Source: Bacillota bacterium
Lineage (GTDB): Bacteria; Bacillota_E; JAJZYS01; JAJYTV01
DNA length: 64,000 nucleotides
Reading direction: 5' to 3'
Assembly: GCA_021845645.1 (NCBI GenBank)
Contig: JAJZVM010000009.1
Location: 1-64,000 of the forward strand
Every line of letters begins with the position of its first letter. Within the stretch, counting starts at the first letter, position 1. Shown piece after piece: positions 8,251-16,149 of the stretch. The notes below the pieces were generated by a model. The model ran no database searches. It saw only the letters and a list, made by a program, of their open reading frames with translations, and was not told where the DNA came from. The position numbers and the translations under genes are program-made.

Positions 8251-9035
8251 TCACAGGGGGCGGTCCGCACCGGCGGGCCGGCCACTGCAGCGGCGGCGGG
8301 CCAGAGTCTCATGCCCGCGTCCTGCAGCAGCGCCTCGTCCCCCGCGACTCTGGCAGGCGGGATCCGCGGAAAACGTCCGGGTGGCCGCGGCTGTGACGAA
8401 GCGGACCCGCGGCGCCGAAGTCGGCCTGCAGCCGTGCGCGCCGCGCGTGTCGACGGGGAGCGCGTTCGCGGCGGTGAGGAGCGGGCGCCAAGCGTTCGGG
8501 GTCCTGAGCGTTCGCGTGAGCCAAGGCTGGCCGACCGATGCACGCGCTGCCACCGAGACCTCCTCGCTGCCGGCCGGCACGAAGCTTGCCGCGGGGCGCG
8601 CCGGCGCCACGGTCAGCTCGCGGGCGAGCGAGTAGAGGCTGCCGGATCCCGCCGGCTGCGCCGTCAGCAGCACGGTATCGCTCATGGGGTGCCGCGCGAG
8701 CACGGCCAGTCCCAGCCGGTGATGCCGCGGCAGCGCTGATGGGGCCGTTCCCCGAGACGCAGTAGCCGAGCCGCTCGAGCCTTGGCAGGTAGTAGGCGTA
8801 GACGGCCTGCGGTGCGCGTCGCACGGCATGGGTGGCCAAGGCCTCGGGCGCAGGTACACCGACGGGACCGTTTCGAAGGGCGGCAGCTCCCGGCTCCCGG
8901 GGCTCGCCCTGGCCGCGGCGCGACCGCGACAGGACCGCCGGCCCCGGCGCGTCATGCGCCGATCCGAGGTAGCTGGCCCCCCCCCGCGAGCATGACGCTG
9001 AGGATGCCGTAGAGCGGTCGCCAGTAACGCATCAT
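8251..9035 (-). pseudogene. Frameshifted gene for a secreted protein of unknown function
   Basis: Reading from ATG 9035/9032 (ribosome site GGGAAGGGCG) the product begins MRYWRPLYGILSVMLAGG, a signal-peptide-like start. It then hits a run of nine G (8981-8989 as C on the plus strand) and stops shortly after. With eight G the frame stays open through ATHAVRRAPQAVYAYYLPRL and RLGYCVSGNGPIS. A second shift near 8745 is needed to continue into RHPMSDTVLLTAQPAGSGSLYS and onward. So two indels break a gene of roughly 200-250 codons. I do not recognise the family. The frameshifts could be real decay, a contingency tract or sequencing error. No gene is seen in 9036-9224. Confidence 0.55.
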
Positions 9036-9224
9036 CCCGAACGCCCTTCCCAGGGTTCGGCCCGGCCCGGGTGTCTCGGGCGTCCTTGGGGCCGTGCCTT
9101 GAGAACACCCGATCCGCCCGTCCGTGACAGGGACGCAAGAGCAGCCCGCCGTTGGCAGCGCCTCGGTCCAGGCGGGGCCGCGGAGCTGCGGCGGATGCCG
9201 CCGGTAACAGTCCCGCGATCGGGC

Positions 9225-9947
9225 CTAGCGGGCCAACCCTGCCCCCAGCACCACGACAGCCACCGAGCCGAGGGCAATGAAGGGACCGAAGGCGAAGGCA
9301 TCCCTGCCGGTCGCCCGGCGCGTCAGGAGGAGCCATGCTGCGTAGAGCCCTCCGAGCAGCACCGCGAGGAAGAGCGTCGCGATGCCGCGCTGCCAGCCGA
9401 GCAGGAGCCCGAGCGCCCCGAGGTATTTGACGTCGCCGAGCCCGAACCCGCCGCGCCCGACCCAGGCGATCAGCAGGCCGATGGTCAGCAGCAGCACGGC
9501 GCCGGCGAGACCGGCGACATAGGCCGACCGGCCGAACGGCAGCAGGGCCACGAGCCCGAGTACCGCCGCGACGAGCAGAAGCCTGTTGGGGATGACGCGG
9601 CGGCGCAGGTCGATCGCGGCCACCGCGAGGCCGAGCCAGAGCACGAGGAGATCGAGCGGCAAGGCCGTCCCCGGGCGCAGCGCGCAGACGAGCGCGGTGC
9701 CCAGGATGGCGAGCACATCGAGCCAGAGGTCAGGCGTCCCCGCAGGCCGTCGGCAGGCGCGGCAGGCGCCGGCGCGGCTGTGCCGCAGCAGGGGGATGTA
9801 CGCCGCGGGACCGGGGTCCGCGTGGCAGTGCGGGCAGCGGCGCGGCCAGAAGGGGCCGTCGCGGACGAACGCCTCCACGACGAGGCTCAGCACAACCGCC
9901 GCTGCGGCTCCCACGAATAGACCGAACATCGCCCAGATCCCCTGCAA
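9225..9947 (-). CDS. Prepilin peptidase-like aspartic protease (A24 family)
   Basis: 240 residues with about seven membrane segments. Near the N-terminus CPHCHADPG...CRACRRPAG gives the two CxxC pairs of the cytosolic zinc loop of PilD/ComC enzymes. AAIDLRRRVIPNRLL carries the first catalytic Asp and GGFGLGDVKYLGALG the second, in the G-x-GD-x-K signature. Such enzymes cut the leader of type IV pilins or competence pseudopilins and may methylate the new N-terminus. TTG 9947 follows GGAGGCCGGCAGC. No pilin or secretion ATPase gene lies in the window, so its substrate must be elsewhere. Confidence 0.88.
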   Translation of the reverse strand: MQGIWAMFGLFVGAAAAVVLSLVVEAFVRDGPFWPRRCPHCHADPGPAAYIPLLRHSRAGACRACRRPAGTPDLWLDVLAILGTALVCALRPGTALPLDLLVLWLGLAVAAIDLRRRVIPNRLLLVAAVLGLVALLPFGRSAYVAGLAGAVLLLTIGLLIAWVGRGGFGLGDVKYLGALGLLLGWQRGIATLFLAVLLGGLYAAWLLLTRRATGRDAFAFGPFIALGSVAVVVLGAGLAR

Positions 9948-9990
9948 GCTGCCGGCCTCCTCCGCCCGCCTCCCGGACCGGATGCCGCCT

Positions 9991-10491
9991 TCAGGCGCTG
10001 TGCACCTTGGACAGGAGCCACGCGCTCGCGTAGTGCGTCAACGCCGACTCGCCATCTCCGAGTTCCGCCTCGATGGCGGCCACCTGCCTGCCTGCGGGGC
10101 CGTCTTCCTGGCAGATCAGCCCCGTGCGTCCGGGTCCCAGCTCCAGTGGCGCCTGCCGGACGGGCGCTCCCGCCACGAGGCCCTCATAGTTGATGCCGAT
10201 CTGCGGCGTGCCGGTCTCGGCACGCGTCAGCCGCAGCCTGAGGGGCGCGCCTGGTGCAGGCGCGACATACGCATAGTAGCCCTCCGCAGGCAGCAGTTCG
10301 GCCAGACCCTCGCGGGCCAGAAGGAGCATGTCCGTCACATCGTAGGGCGACGCGACCTTGGCGCGAAAGGCGTCCCAGACCTCGTCCACCGTGGCCCGCC
10401 GCGCCCGGGGCCGGCTGAGGAGACTGGCAGTTGCATCAAGAGCGTACGGCAGGATCTGCCCGTCCAAAGAACCATCAACTCCAAAGTTCAA
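9991..10491 (-). CDS. Hypothetical protein, possibly GAF-like fold
   Basis: 166 residues, cytoplasmic, no signal or membrane segment. The middle (DMLLLAREGLAELLPAEGYYAYVAPAPGAPLRLRLTRAE as consecutive elements) resembles a GAF-type sensor fold, but I cannot assign a family. The TTG start overlaps the stop of the upstream flippase-like gene, so the two are translationally coupled. It is followed 43 bp later by the prepilin peptidase gene on the same strand, suggesting one envelope-related operon. Confidence 0.5.
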   Translation of the reverse strand: MNFGVDGSLDGQILPYALDATASLLSRPRARRATVDEVWDAFRAKVASPYDVTDMLLLAREGLAELLPAEGYYAYVAPAPGAPLRLRLTRAETGTPQIGINYEGLVAGAPVRQAPLELGPGRTGLICQEDGPAGRQVAAIEAELGDGESALTHYASAWLLSKVHSA

Positions 10492-11690
10492 TTCGCCATG
10501 GCCCCTCGGCTTTCCCTACCGCCCCGCGCCCGTGCCGCGGCGCGCAGGCCGAGGACCACAACCGCCGCCGCACCAAGCGTCTGCGCCACTACGTAGCCGG
10601 CAACGAGCGAACTCGTGCCCCTACCCCAGACGAGGCTCCACACCGCCCAGGCGACGCAGACAGCGAGGAGCGGCCACCAGTGGTGCATCTCGCGCTGAGC
10701 ATCCGCACCGCTCCACAGGTAGCCGAGTCCCAGTGCGCAGGTGCCGAGGAAGTACGCTGCAAGCAGCCAGGCAGGCTCGCGCACGCCCATGAGACGCATG
10801 GCGAATGAGCCGAAGACAAAGCCGAGCAGCACGCTGACGGCGGCGATCGCGGCAACGGCCAGACTGCCTTCGCGCCGCTTCGACCTCCCCCAGCCCTCCT
10901 CGCCGATCGCCATCAGCACCAGTGGCTGTGCCAGGTAGAAGGGCGCCTTGCCGAGCAGCGCTACGACTGCGAATCCCGCCGCGCGCGCAGCGCCCAGGTG
11001 CAGTGTGGCGACCAGGATGTCCACGGACAGCCAGGCAGTCACTGCGAGAGCGACCCAACCCGACGCCCATGGCGTGGCCTTCACGGGCCGCACCGCCTCT
11101 GGGCTGGGCGTCCGATAGGGCAGGACGATGCCGTAAACGCCGAACGCGGCGAAGCTTACCACCTGGACCCAGAGCACCGTCAGCCCGCCTGCGGGGCGAT
11201 GTCCGACAGCCAGGATCCCCAGAAGGCGACCGAGGTTCGGCAGCATGGTCACGACCGCCGATCCAACAAAGGCCGCGCGCCCGATCAGGACGCCGGTGGC
11301 GACGGCCGGAAGATAGCTCGAGAGGGCGACCAGAAGACCGATCGGCACGAGCCAAGCGCCGGGGAACCTACCGCGCAGGAACAGCACGCCCAAGGCGCTG
11401 AAGAGGCCTGCGGCCAGGAAGGCGCCCTGCACGAGGGGCAGCCGGCGGCGCCAGAGCGGCGCCTGCCCCGACCACGTCGCGACGGGCAGGCTGACAAGCG
11501 CGGCGGGCAGCCCGATCGTCGCACCCGCGCCGAGGGCCGCGAGCACCTGCGCCAGCACCTGCGGCCCATAGAAGGCGTCGATCAGCAGGTTGAAGCCGTA
11601 GGAAACCACACCGGACAGCAACGAGATACCGAAAATGACCACGGTGCGGTGGCTTACGCCTTCGGAACGCGGACTTCCGGCTGCCTTCAA
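10488..11690 (-). CDS. Multi-pass membrane protein, flippase-like (MOP/PST superfamily)
   Basis: 400 residues with 10-12 hydrophobic helices and short loops. The opening VVIFGISLLSGVVSYGFNLLIDAFYGPQVLAQVLAALGAG resembles the first helices of polysaccharide flippases (Wzx/PST-like), which move lipid-linked oligosaccharides across the membrane. It sits among envelope genes: overlapping a PRC-barrel-like gene upstream by 4 bp and a small unknown gene downstream, with exosortase and glycosyltransferases nearby. The assignment rests on topology and context rather than on a diagnostic motif. Confidence 0.6.
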   Translation of the reverse strand: MKAAGSPRSEGVSHRTVVIFGISLLSGVVSYGFNLLIDAFYGPQVLAQVLAALGAGATIGLPAALVSLPVATWSGQAPLWRRRLPLVQGAFLAAGLFSALGVLFLRGRFPGAWLVPIGLLVALSSYLPAVATGVLIGRAAFVGSAVVTMLPNLGRLLGILAVGHRPAGGLTVLWVQVVSFAAFGVYGIVLPYRTPSPEAVRPVKATPWASGWVALAVTAWLSVDILVATLHLGAARAAGFAVVALLGKAPFYLAQPLVLMAIGEEGWGRSKRREGSLAVAAIAAVSVLLGFVFGSFAMRLMGVREPAWLLAAYFLGTCALGLGYLWSGADAQREMHHWWPLLAVCVAWAVWSLVWGRGTSSLVAGYVVAQTLGAAAVVVLGLRAAARARGGRESRGAMAN

Positions 11691-11941
11691 CGCTCATCCT
11701 CCGGCAGGGTCATGTAGACGATCATCTCCGGCAGGAGTCCCGCGACCTCGACCGGGTCCACGAGCTCATGCGTGATGCGCGTACCGCGCACCGCGAGCGT
11801 CACGCCGCCGGGGCCCACCAGATCACGGTCGACGACCTTGCCCGCGACGAATGCGAGGATATTGAGGCTCGCCTCGCCGGACAACCCCTGGCTCGCCTGC
11901 GTCGGCAGGGCTGCAGCGGGTCTGCTCGATTCGCGGCGCAC
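11687..11941 (-). CDS. Small PRC-barrel-like protein
   Basis: 84 residues. NILAFVAGKVVDRDLVGPGG followed by TLAVRGTRITHELVDPVEVAGLLPEMIVYMTL has the pattern of short PRC-barrel-like proteins that bind partner proteins at membranes or in RNA and division complexes. Its stop overlaps the flippase-like ATG by 4 bp. The GTG start has no visible ribosome site, and the same frame runs upstream to a TGA at 11993-11995 that separates it from another open stretch, so the true gene may be longer and interrupted. Confidence 0.5.
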   Translation of the reverse strand: MRRESSRPAAALPTQASQGLSGEASLNILAFVAGKVVDRDLVGPGGVTLAVRGTRITHELVDPVEVAGLLPEMIVYMTLPEDER

Positions 11942-11992
11942 AGCCGCTGATGCACCAGCGCTGCGTGCACCTCCCCTGGCAACTCCGGCTGG

Positions 11993-12238
11993 TCAGCCAG
12001 CGCCCACGCGGGCAAGGGCACGCCCGTAGGCCATGGCGGCTGCAAAGACGCCTGCAGACGCCGTGCAGAGTCCCGCGTGAGTGCTGCCAAAGGCAATGGG
12101 GAGTGCGATCTCAGCGGCGGGAACCGATGCCACTGCGGCCGGCAGAGGCTGCTCTTCGGCGCTAGCTGGCGGCTGCTTCGCGGCAAAGGTCTCCTTAGCC
12201 CCTTGCTGCCCGGCTTCCATGCGCGTCGCGAGCTCCAA
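11993..12238 (-). CDS. Short unknown open frame in phase with the PRC-like gene
   Basis: 81 codons from TTG 12238, preceded by GAAGGG at suitable distance. The product is Ala-rich with no recognisable domain. It is in the same reading frame as the PRC-barrel-like gene and separated from it only by one TGA and 17 further codons. Together they could have been one protein of about 180 residues broken by a nonsense change, or the upper part may be spurious. Confidence 0.3.
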   Translation of the reverse strand: MELATRMEAGQQGAKETFAAKQPPASAEEQPLPAAVASVPAAEIALPIAFGSTHAGLCTASAGVFAAAMAYGRALARVGAG

Positions 12239-12456
12239 AATGTCATCCCTTCGAAATTGAAAGAGGCCTACCGGTAGTCGCTAGACCCGAAAGCGCGGAC
12301 GCGAACGCCGTGATGGCGCGCCTAAGTCCCTGCCCTCTCCTGCCTGTACCTTACGACCTCGTGCATGTCCGGAGCCGCCAGGGGAGGCTCAACCTCCGCC
12401 GGCGCCAGCTGCAGATCTGTGCCCCTTGCAGCGCCTGCCGAACGGTGGTCTCAGAC

Positions 12457-12492
12457 AGAATGGCACCGGACCCCGTGATCCGGTGCCATTCT
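12457..12492. terminator. 14-bp perfect hairpin downstream of the exosortase gene
   Basis: AGAATGGCACCGGA (12457-12470) pairs perfectly with TCCGGTGCCATTCT (12479-12492), with an 8-base loop. It lies 40 bp past the exosortase stop on the minus strand and probably ends that two-gene transcript. No T-run follows. Nothing else is seen in 12239-12532. Confidence 0.65.
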
Positions 12493-12532
12493 ACAACGCC
12501 CTTCGTATTCCTGCGCGCAGGGATCGCCGGCG

Positions 12533-14134
12533 TCAGGGCTGTCCCGCACGCGAGAACGCCTCCTGCCACGCCACGGCGAACCGGGCCAAGGCCGCCCGGC
12601 TGACGGTCAGGGACTGCGGCCACACGCCTTGGGAGGGGGACGTCGTCCAGGACAGCACGCCGGAGGGCGTGGCCACCGGCCGCAAGAACGGCTTGGGCCA
12701 GTATCCCGCCGACTCAGCTGGAGCCGAGGCGGCAACGCGCAGATAGCGGATACGTCCGCCGGACATAATGGCAAGGGTCCACTCCGCGTCGGCGACCGCT
12801 GGGCCCTCCTGCCCCACCGCAGCAGCCGGCAGCCTCACGGCATAGGTCTGCGCAGCCACGCCCGGCCGGACAACGAACTCGCCTGTCGCCGCGATGCGAT
12901 CGCCATGGTAGGCGAGGCAGTTCTGGTAGGCATAGCTCTCCAGGACGCCCAGATTGGGCGTCATCCACACCTGCAGGAGCACATAGGCCCCCTTGCTCGT
13001 GGAATACGCGTAAGCGACGGAGCGCGAGCCCTTGCCGAGGATGCTGGCGTCGTCGAAGCGTCCGAGAAGCACCCGACGGAATCCGGGCAGAACCGGAACC
13101 AGGCGCCTCAGGCTAAATGACGCCACCAGAAGCGGCGTGCCGGGCAGGCTGGCGCGCGCGAAGGTCAGGGGCAGAAGGCTCGCGCTGACAAGAGTGCCGG
13201 CCGCAACGGCCGCCAGTGCGGTGGCACGGCCCGGACCGCGCAGGTTCTGAAAGGAAAGGCCCTGCCCGGCGGGCCGCAGCCCGAGGATCACCGCACCAAG
13301 GACTTCGGCACCTACGAGCAGGAGGAACAGTACGAATCCCAGCATCGGGTGCAGCACATCGAAGGCGAAGGAGCTTCCGACGAGATGTACGGCGAGCACG
13401 AGAAGCCCCAGCCGGACAAGGTTCAGGAGCAGGGCAAGTACCCCGGAGATGGCGACGAGGAGCCCCTTGCGCCACACGGGACCCCGAAACCGAGTGAGCA
13501 CCACCGGCAGTACGATCGCGACGGCGAGCAGACTGTCGGCCCCGCTGCAGACCGCACTGACCAGGATGGGATGCCAGTGCCCCGCGTGCTCGACAAGGAA
13601 GCTGCCGCCAGCGCCGCTGGCGATCCATGGCGCGCTCCGGGCCAAGGCGTGCACCCCTTCGACGGCCACGGCCGTCAGAGCACCCTGCACCTTGGCCACT
13701 ACCGCCGCGAGTAGCGGCGGCCAGGCGAGGGCCAGGTAGAGGAGCGGCAACAGAAGCCGCGGCGTCACGCCGACCCCGAAGAGCAGCCACGCCATGCCCA
13801 GCGCCCAGAGCGGCCAGAGCAGGAGCCCCAGCGACTGCCCCACGAACGAGTAAGGCCAGATGGTCGGCCCCGTCGCCAGCACGAGTCCCACGATGAACAG
13901 GAGGCCGACGCCGAGGATCAGGTTCGTCTCGAGATCGTCGTTGTAGGACGGCTGGTCGGCGAGCACCCAGACGGCCCAAAGAAAGCCCAGCGGCGGAATC
14001 CAGACGAGATACGCGAGCGGCGTATCCGCGAGGGCTTGCCCTGCGAGGGGCTCGGCGTACGGCAGCAGAGGCAGGACCGAGAGGATGAGCCAGGCGGCGA
14101 TCCACGAGCGGGGTCTGCGGCCTCTGGAACTCAC
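12533..14134 (-). CDS. Exosortase with fused EpsI-like C-terminal domain
   Basis: 533 residues. Residues about 10-290 form an eight-or-more-helix membrane domain with the exosortase/archaeosortase triad: Cys196 in SAVCSGADS, Arg241 in LNLVRLGLL, His262 in DVLHPMLGF. These enzymes are membrane transpeptidases that cut PEP-CTERM-type sorting tails and pass the protein to the envelope. After another hydrophobic segment (about 303-327) the last 190 residues form an extracytoplasmic domain resembling the EpsI/DUF3485 partner often fused to exosortases. The ATG overlaps by 4 bp the stop of the gene for a secreted protein with a matching tail, so enzyme and substrate are coupled. Exosortases are mostly known from Gram-negative EPS producers, making this host notable. 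Confidence 0.85.
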   Translation of the reverse strand: MSSRGRRPRSWIAAWLILSVLPLLPYAEPLAGQALADTPLAYLVWIPPLGFLWAVWVLADQPSYNDDLETNLILGVGLLFIVGLVLATGPTIWPYSFVGQSLGLLLWPLWALGMAWLLFGVGVTPRLLLPLLYLALAWPPLLAAVVAKVQGALTAVAVEGVHALARSAPWIASGAGGSFLVEHAGHWHPILVSAVCSGADSLLAVAIVLPVVLTRFRGPVWRKGLLVAISGVLALLLNLVRLGLLVLAVHLVGSSFAFDVLHPMLGFVLFLLLVGAEVLGAVILGLRPAGQGLSFQNLRGPGRATALAAVAAGTLVSASLLPLTFARASLPGTPLLVASFSLRRLVPVLPGFRRVLLGRFDDASILGKGSRSVAYAYSTSKGAYVLLQVWMTPNLGVLESYAYQNCLAYHGDRIAATGEFVVRPGVAAQTYAVRLPAAAVGQEGPAVADAEWTLAIMSGGRIRYLRVAASAPAESAGYWPKPFLRPVATPSGVLSWTTSPSQGVWPQSLTVSRAALARFAVAWQEAFSRAGQP

Positions 14135-14664
14135 GCTCCGTGGCGCTGCTGCAGCCTGCGGGCCAGAGGCAGGACCGCGAGCAGCAGGAGCGGCAGAACG
14201 ACCGGATACGGCACTTCAGGCAGCTCGCCGGGCGGTCCGGCCGAGAACACCCACAGCCGAAACACCTGGCTTGAAGACAGATCCTGCACCGCGACCTGGA
14301 CGTGCCCTTCGTAGTGCCGAGCAGCGAGGTTCGCGGGCACATCCAGCTGCTCTTGCACCAGCATCGTCGGCGATCCCGTCAGTTTCACCGGCAGCGCGTT
14401 CAGGCTGGTGCCGCCCGGGCTCAACTGCACGGTCACCGTCATGATCTGTCCGGCGTCGGAGCTCGGAATCCCTCTCACGGATAGGTTGAGTAGGAAGCTT
14501 CCGCCTGCTCCGACATCACCAGGGATCGCGTAGGCGCTGTCGATCTTCAGTCCTTGGCCACGGTCGTCCGCTGCAGCGGAAGCGGGCGCCAGGAAGAGCC
14601 CAAGCGCCAGAGCGCCGAGAAGAGCAATGCGGAAGGTGCCCAAGCGGCTTCTACCTGCGTTCAT
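14131..14664 (-). CDS. Predicted exosortase substrate: secreted protein with PEP-CTERM-like tail
   Basis: 177 residues. An N-terminal signal peptide (RIALLGALALGLFLAPASA) precedes about 115 residues of predicted beta-rich extracellular domain (VTVQLSPGGTSLNALPV, HVQVAVQDLSSSQVFRLWVF). The C-terminus is tripartite: the short motif ELPEVPYP (residues 147-154), a hydrophobic helix (155-168) and a basic tail ARRLQQRH. That is the layout of PEP-CTERM sorting signals, with PEVPYP in place of the usual V-P-E-P. Adjacency to the exosortase gene makes it the likely dedicated substrate, cleaved near the motif and linked to an unknown acceptor. The N-terminal domain is not a family I recognise. Confidence 0.78.
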   Translation of the reverse strand: MNAGRSRLGTFRIALLGALALGLFLAPASAAADDRGQGLKIDSAYAIPGDVGAGGSFLLNLSVRGIPSSDAGQIMTVTVQLSPGGTSLNALPVKLTGSPTMLVQEQLDVPANLAARHYEGHVQVAVQDLSSSQVFRLWVFSAGPPGELPEVPYPVVLPLLLLAVLPLARRLQQRHGA

Positions 14665-14763
14665 AGTGCATAGTCACCGGCGTCCTTCATACGGAATGCG
14701 GGGTACGCCCCTTGCCAAAAGCGCGGCGAAGAACCATATTTATTCTAGCACGTCACATGTGCC
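14665..14763. promoter_or_regulatory. Divergent promoter region between the exosortase pair and the glycan operon
   Basis: This short gap separates the minus-strand substrate-exosortase genes from the plus-strand DivIVA-like operon. It has the most AT-rich patch nearby (CATATTTATTCTAG, 14735-14748). A TTGCCA at 14712-14717 could act as a -35 element for the plus strand, though the -10 match is poor. CACATGTG is an 8-bp palindrome near 14754. Shared control of both transcripts is likely from the geometry alone. Confidence 0.35.
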
Positions 14764-14781
14764 GTGGGGAGGCAAGATCCC

Positions 14782-15237
14782 TTGCGACGTTTCCGGCGCT
14801 CCTTTTGGGGCTATGCGCCGCGCGAGGTCGATCGACACCTTTCGCGGCTGGAGACGCGTCTTAGGGAGACCGAGGAACGGCAACGCCTTGCCGAAGGACT
14901 CGTGGCTGTAATGAAGAGGCATCTCGGCGAACTCAAGGCCGCGGTGCAGAGCCTGCACGAGGAACGCGAGTTCGTCGCCCAGCGCTTGCTCAGCGCCGAC
15001 GAGGAAGCGCGTGCGATCCGACAAATTGCCCTGCGCGACGCTCAGGTGCTACGCACCTACTGGGCGGGCCAGGAACAGGCGGCCGCCGCTCAGTTGCAGG
15101 CCTTCCGAGAGCAGTTGGCCGAATTGCGCCGAGTGTCCGGGCTGCCCGCCGGTTCGAGCGAGCAGCCTTTGCATGTCGGTGCCGTCGGAGAGCCATCGGA
15201 TTCCGTTGCTGATGGCCCCGACCGCAGGGGCGCTTGA
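14782..15237 (+). CDS. DivIVA-domain protein heading the glycosyltransferase operon
   Basis: 151 residues. The N-terminus LRRFRRSFWGYAPREVDRHL matches the lipid-binding start of DivIVA-family proteins (F-x-x-x-x-x-GY-x-x-x-EVD). It is followed by a long coiled coil (residues about 20-125, Arg/Glu/Gln-rich with Leu heptads) and a polar tail. DivIVA proteins gather at curved membrane and recruit division, polarity or envelope-growth factors. GGGGAGG at 14766-14772 favours TTG 14782 as the start over GTG 14764. As first gene of the operon it may place the glycosyltransferase machinery at poles or septa, or it may act in sporulation. Confidence 0.7.
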   Translation: MRRFRRSFWGYAPREVDRHLSRLETRLRETEERQRLAEGLVAVMKRHLGELKAAVQSLHEEREFVAQRLLSADEEARAIRQIALRDAQVLRTYWAGQEQAAAAQLQAFREQLAELRRVSGLPAGSSEQPLHVGAVGEPSDSVADGPDRRGA

Positions 15238-15238
15238 C

Positions 15239-15976
15239 ATGACGAATGTCCTCCTGCTCACCGAGAACCCTACAGGAGCTCTGCCGGAATGGGCCGATGC
15301 CAGCCTCCACGTCGCGCTCCTGGAGGATCCTTTTGCCCTGCCGTTCCGTCTGCTTGCAGAGCCGGTGGACGTCGTCGTCAGCCCCGTCGCGCTGCCTGCG
15401 GAGATCGGGCCTATCGAGGTGCCTAGCATCTGGCAGGGAAGCCTGCCCAAGGATCCCCGTCTGACGCGCGCCCTGCTGCACCGCCTAGCTCGTCATCCCT
15501 TGCGGCGCTCTGCGCCTCTCGGGCGTCTGGCCGAAGGTCTTAACCGTCTGATGGCGGAGGTCGAGGATCTGGCCGGTGGCAGGACGGGTTCCGACCTGTT
15601 CCAGACACGCTCTGCACCCCCTTCCTGGGTTGCCGACTCGGAGCCGGCGGCCTTGACTGCACCACCTGACCTTCCTGTCGGCGCACCGCTGACGCCCACG
15701 TTGTCACTGCCGGGCATCCCCCTCAGCGTCCCCGTGACGATCCTGGCCGCACCGGCGCTGCGACTGCCCGACATCGAGGAGTTGGTGGATGCCCTTGAGG
15801 CGCTGCCTGGGCTGCACATCCGCTTCCGGCTCTTCCGCGACGGCGTCTACCGCGTCGACGGACTGCTGGTGGAGGAGCAGACTTCGCTCTTAACAGCACT
15901 CCGACTGCTGCCCGGTGTGGTCGAAGTCGCGGTGGACCTTGACCGGATCACGCTGATACTCGGACAACGCTCATGA
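15239..15976 (+). CDS. Unknown protein of the glycosyltransferase operon
   Basis: 245 residues with no signal or membrane helix. I recognise no family. The N-terminal half (VLLLTENPTGALPEWADASL, EPVDVVVSPVALPAEIGPIE) alternates short strands and loops. The last 70 residues (LRLPDIEELVDALEALPGLH, then RVDGLLVEEQTSLLTALRLL and VVEVAVDLD) look like a small alpha/beta, ferredoxin-like module. The ATG lies one base after the DivIVA-like stop, and its own stop overlaps the next small gene, so it is part of a tightly coupled five-gene operon. A longer in-frame extension upstream (to 15011) overlaps the previous gene and is not credible. Confidence 0.6.
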   Translation: MTNVLLLTENPTGALPEWADASLHVALLEDPFALPFRLLAEPVDVVVSPVALPAEIGPIEVPSIWQGSLPKDPRLTRALLHRLARHPLRRSAPLGRLAEGLNRLMAEVEDLAGGRTGSDLFQTRSAPPSWVADSEPAALTAPPDLPVGAPLTPTLSLPGIPLSVPVTILAAPALRLPDIEELVDALEALPGLHIRFRLFRDGVYRVDGLLVEEQTSLLTALRLLPGVVEVAVDLDRITLILGQRS

Positions 15977-16149
15977 AAGCCGTGCGGATTGTCGTCGTCA
16001 CGTCGCTTGTGGCCATGGGCGCCGCGCTGTTCTTCGGCGGCGTCCTCTGGCTGATCGGCACACTGCCGATCGTGTTCTTCGCCGGCGCAGCGACCCTGTA
16101 CATCGTCCTCTCGGCGACCTCGCGCCGGGGAGGGCGCAGAAGATCGTGA
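15973..16149 (+). CDS. 58-residue membrane protein between operon genes
   Basis: A small gene between two larger ones, overlapping both: ATG 15973 overlaps the preceding stop (ATGA), and its TGA overlaps the GTG of the glycosyltransferase (GTGA). The product starts MKAVRIVVVTSLVAMGA, has two hydrophobic helices (residues about 4-27 and 30-48) separated by a short turn, and ends with the basic tail SRRGGRRRS. Tight overlap on both sides is the best evidence that it is real. It may be a small subunit or anchor for the glycosyltransferase. Confidence 0.7.
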   Translation: MKAVRIVVVTSLVAMGAALFFGGVLWLIGTLPIVFFAGAATLYIVLSATSRRGGRRRS

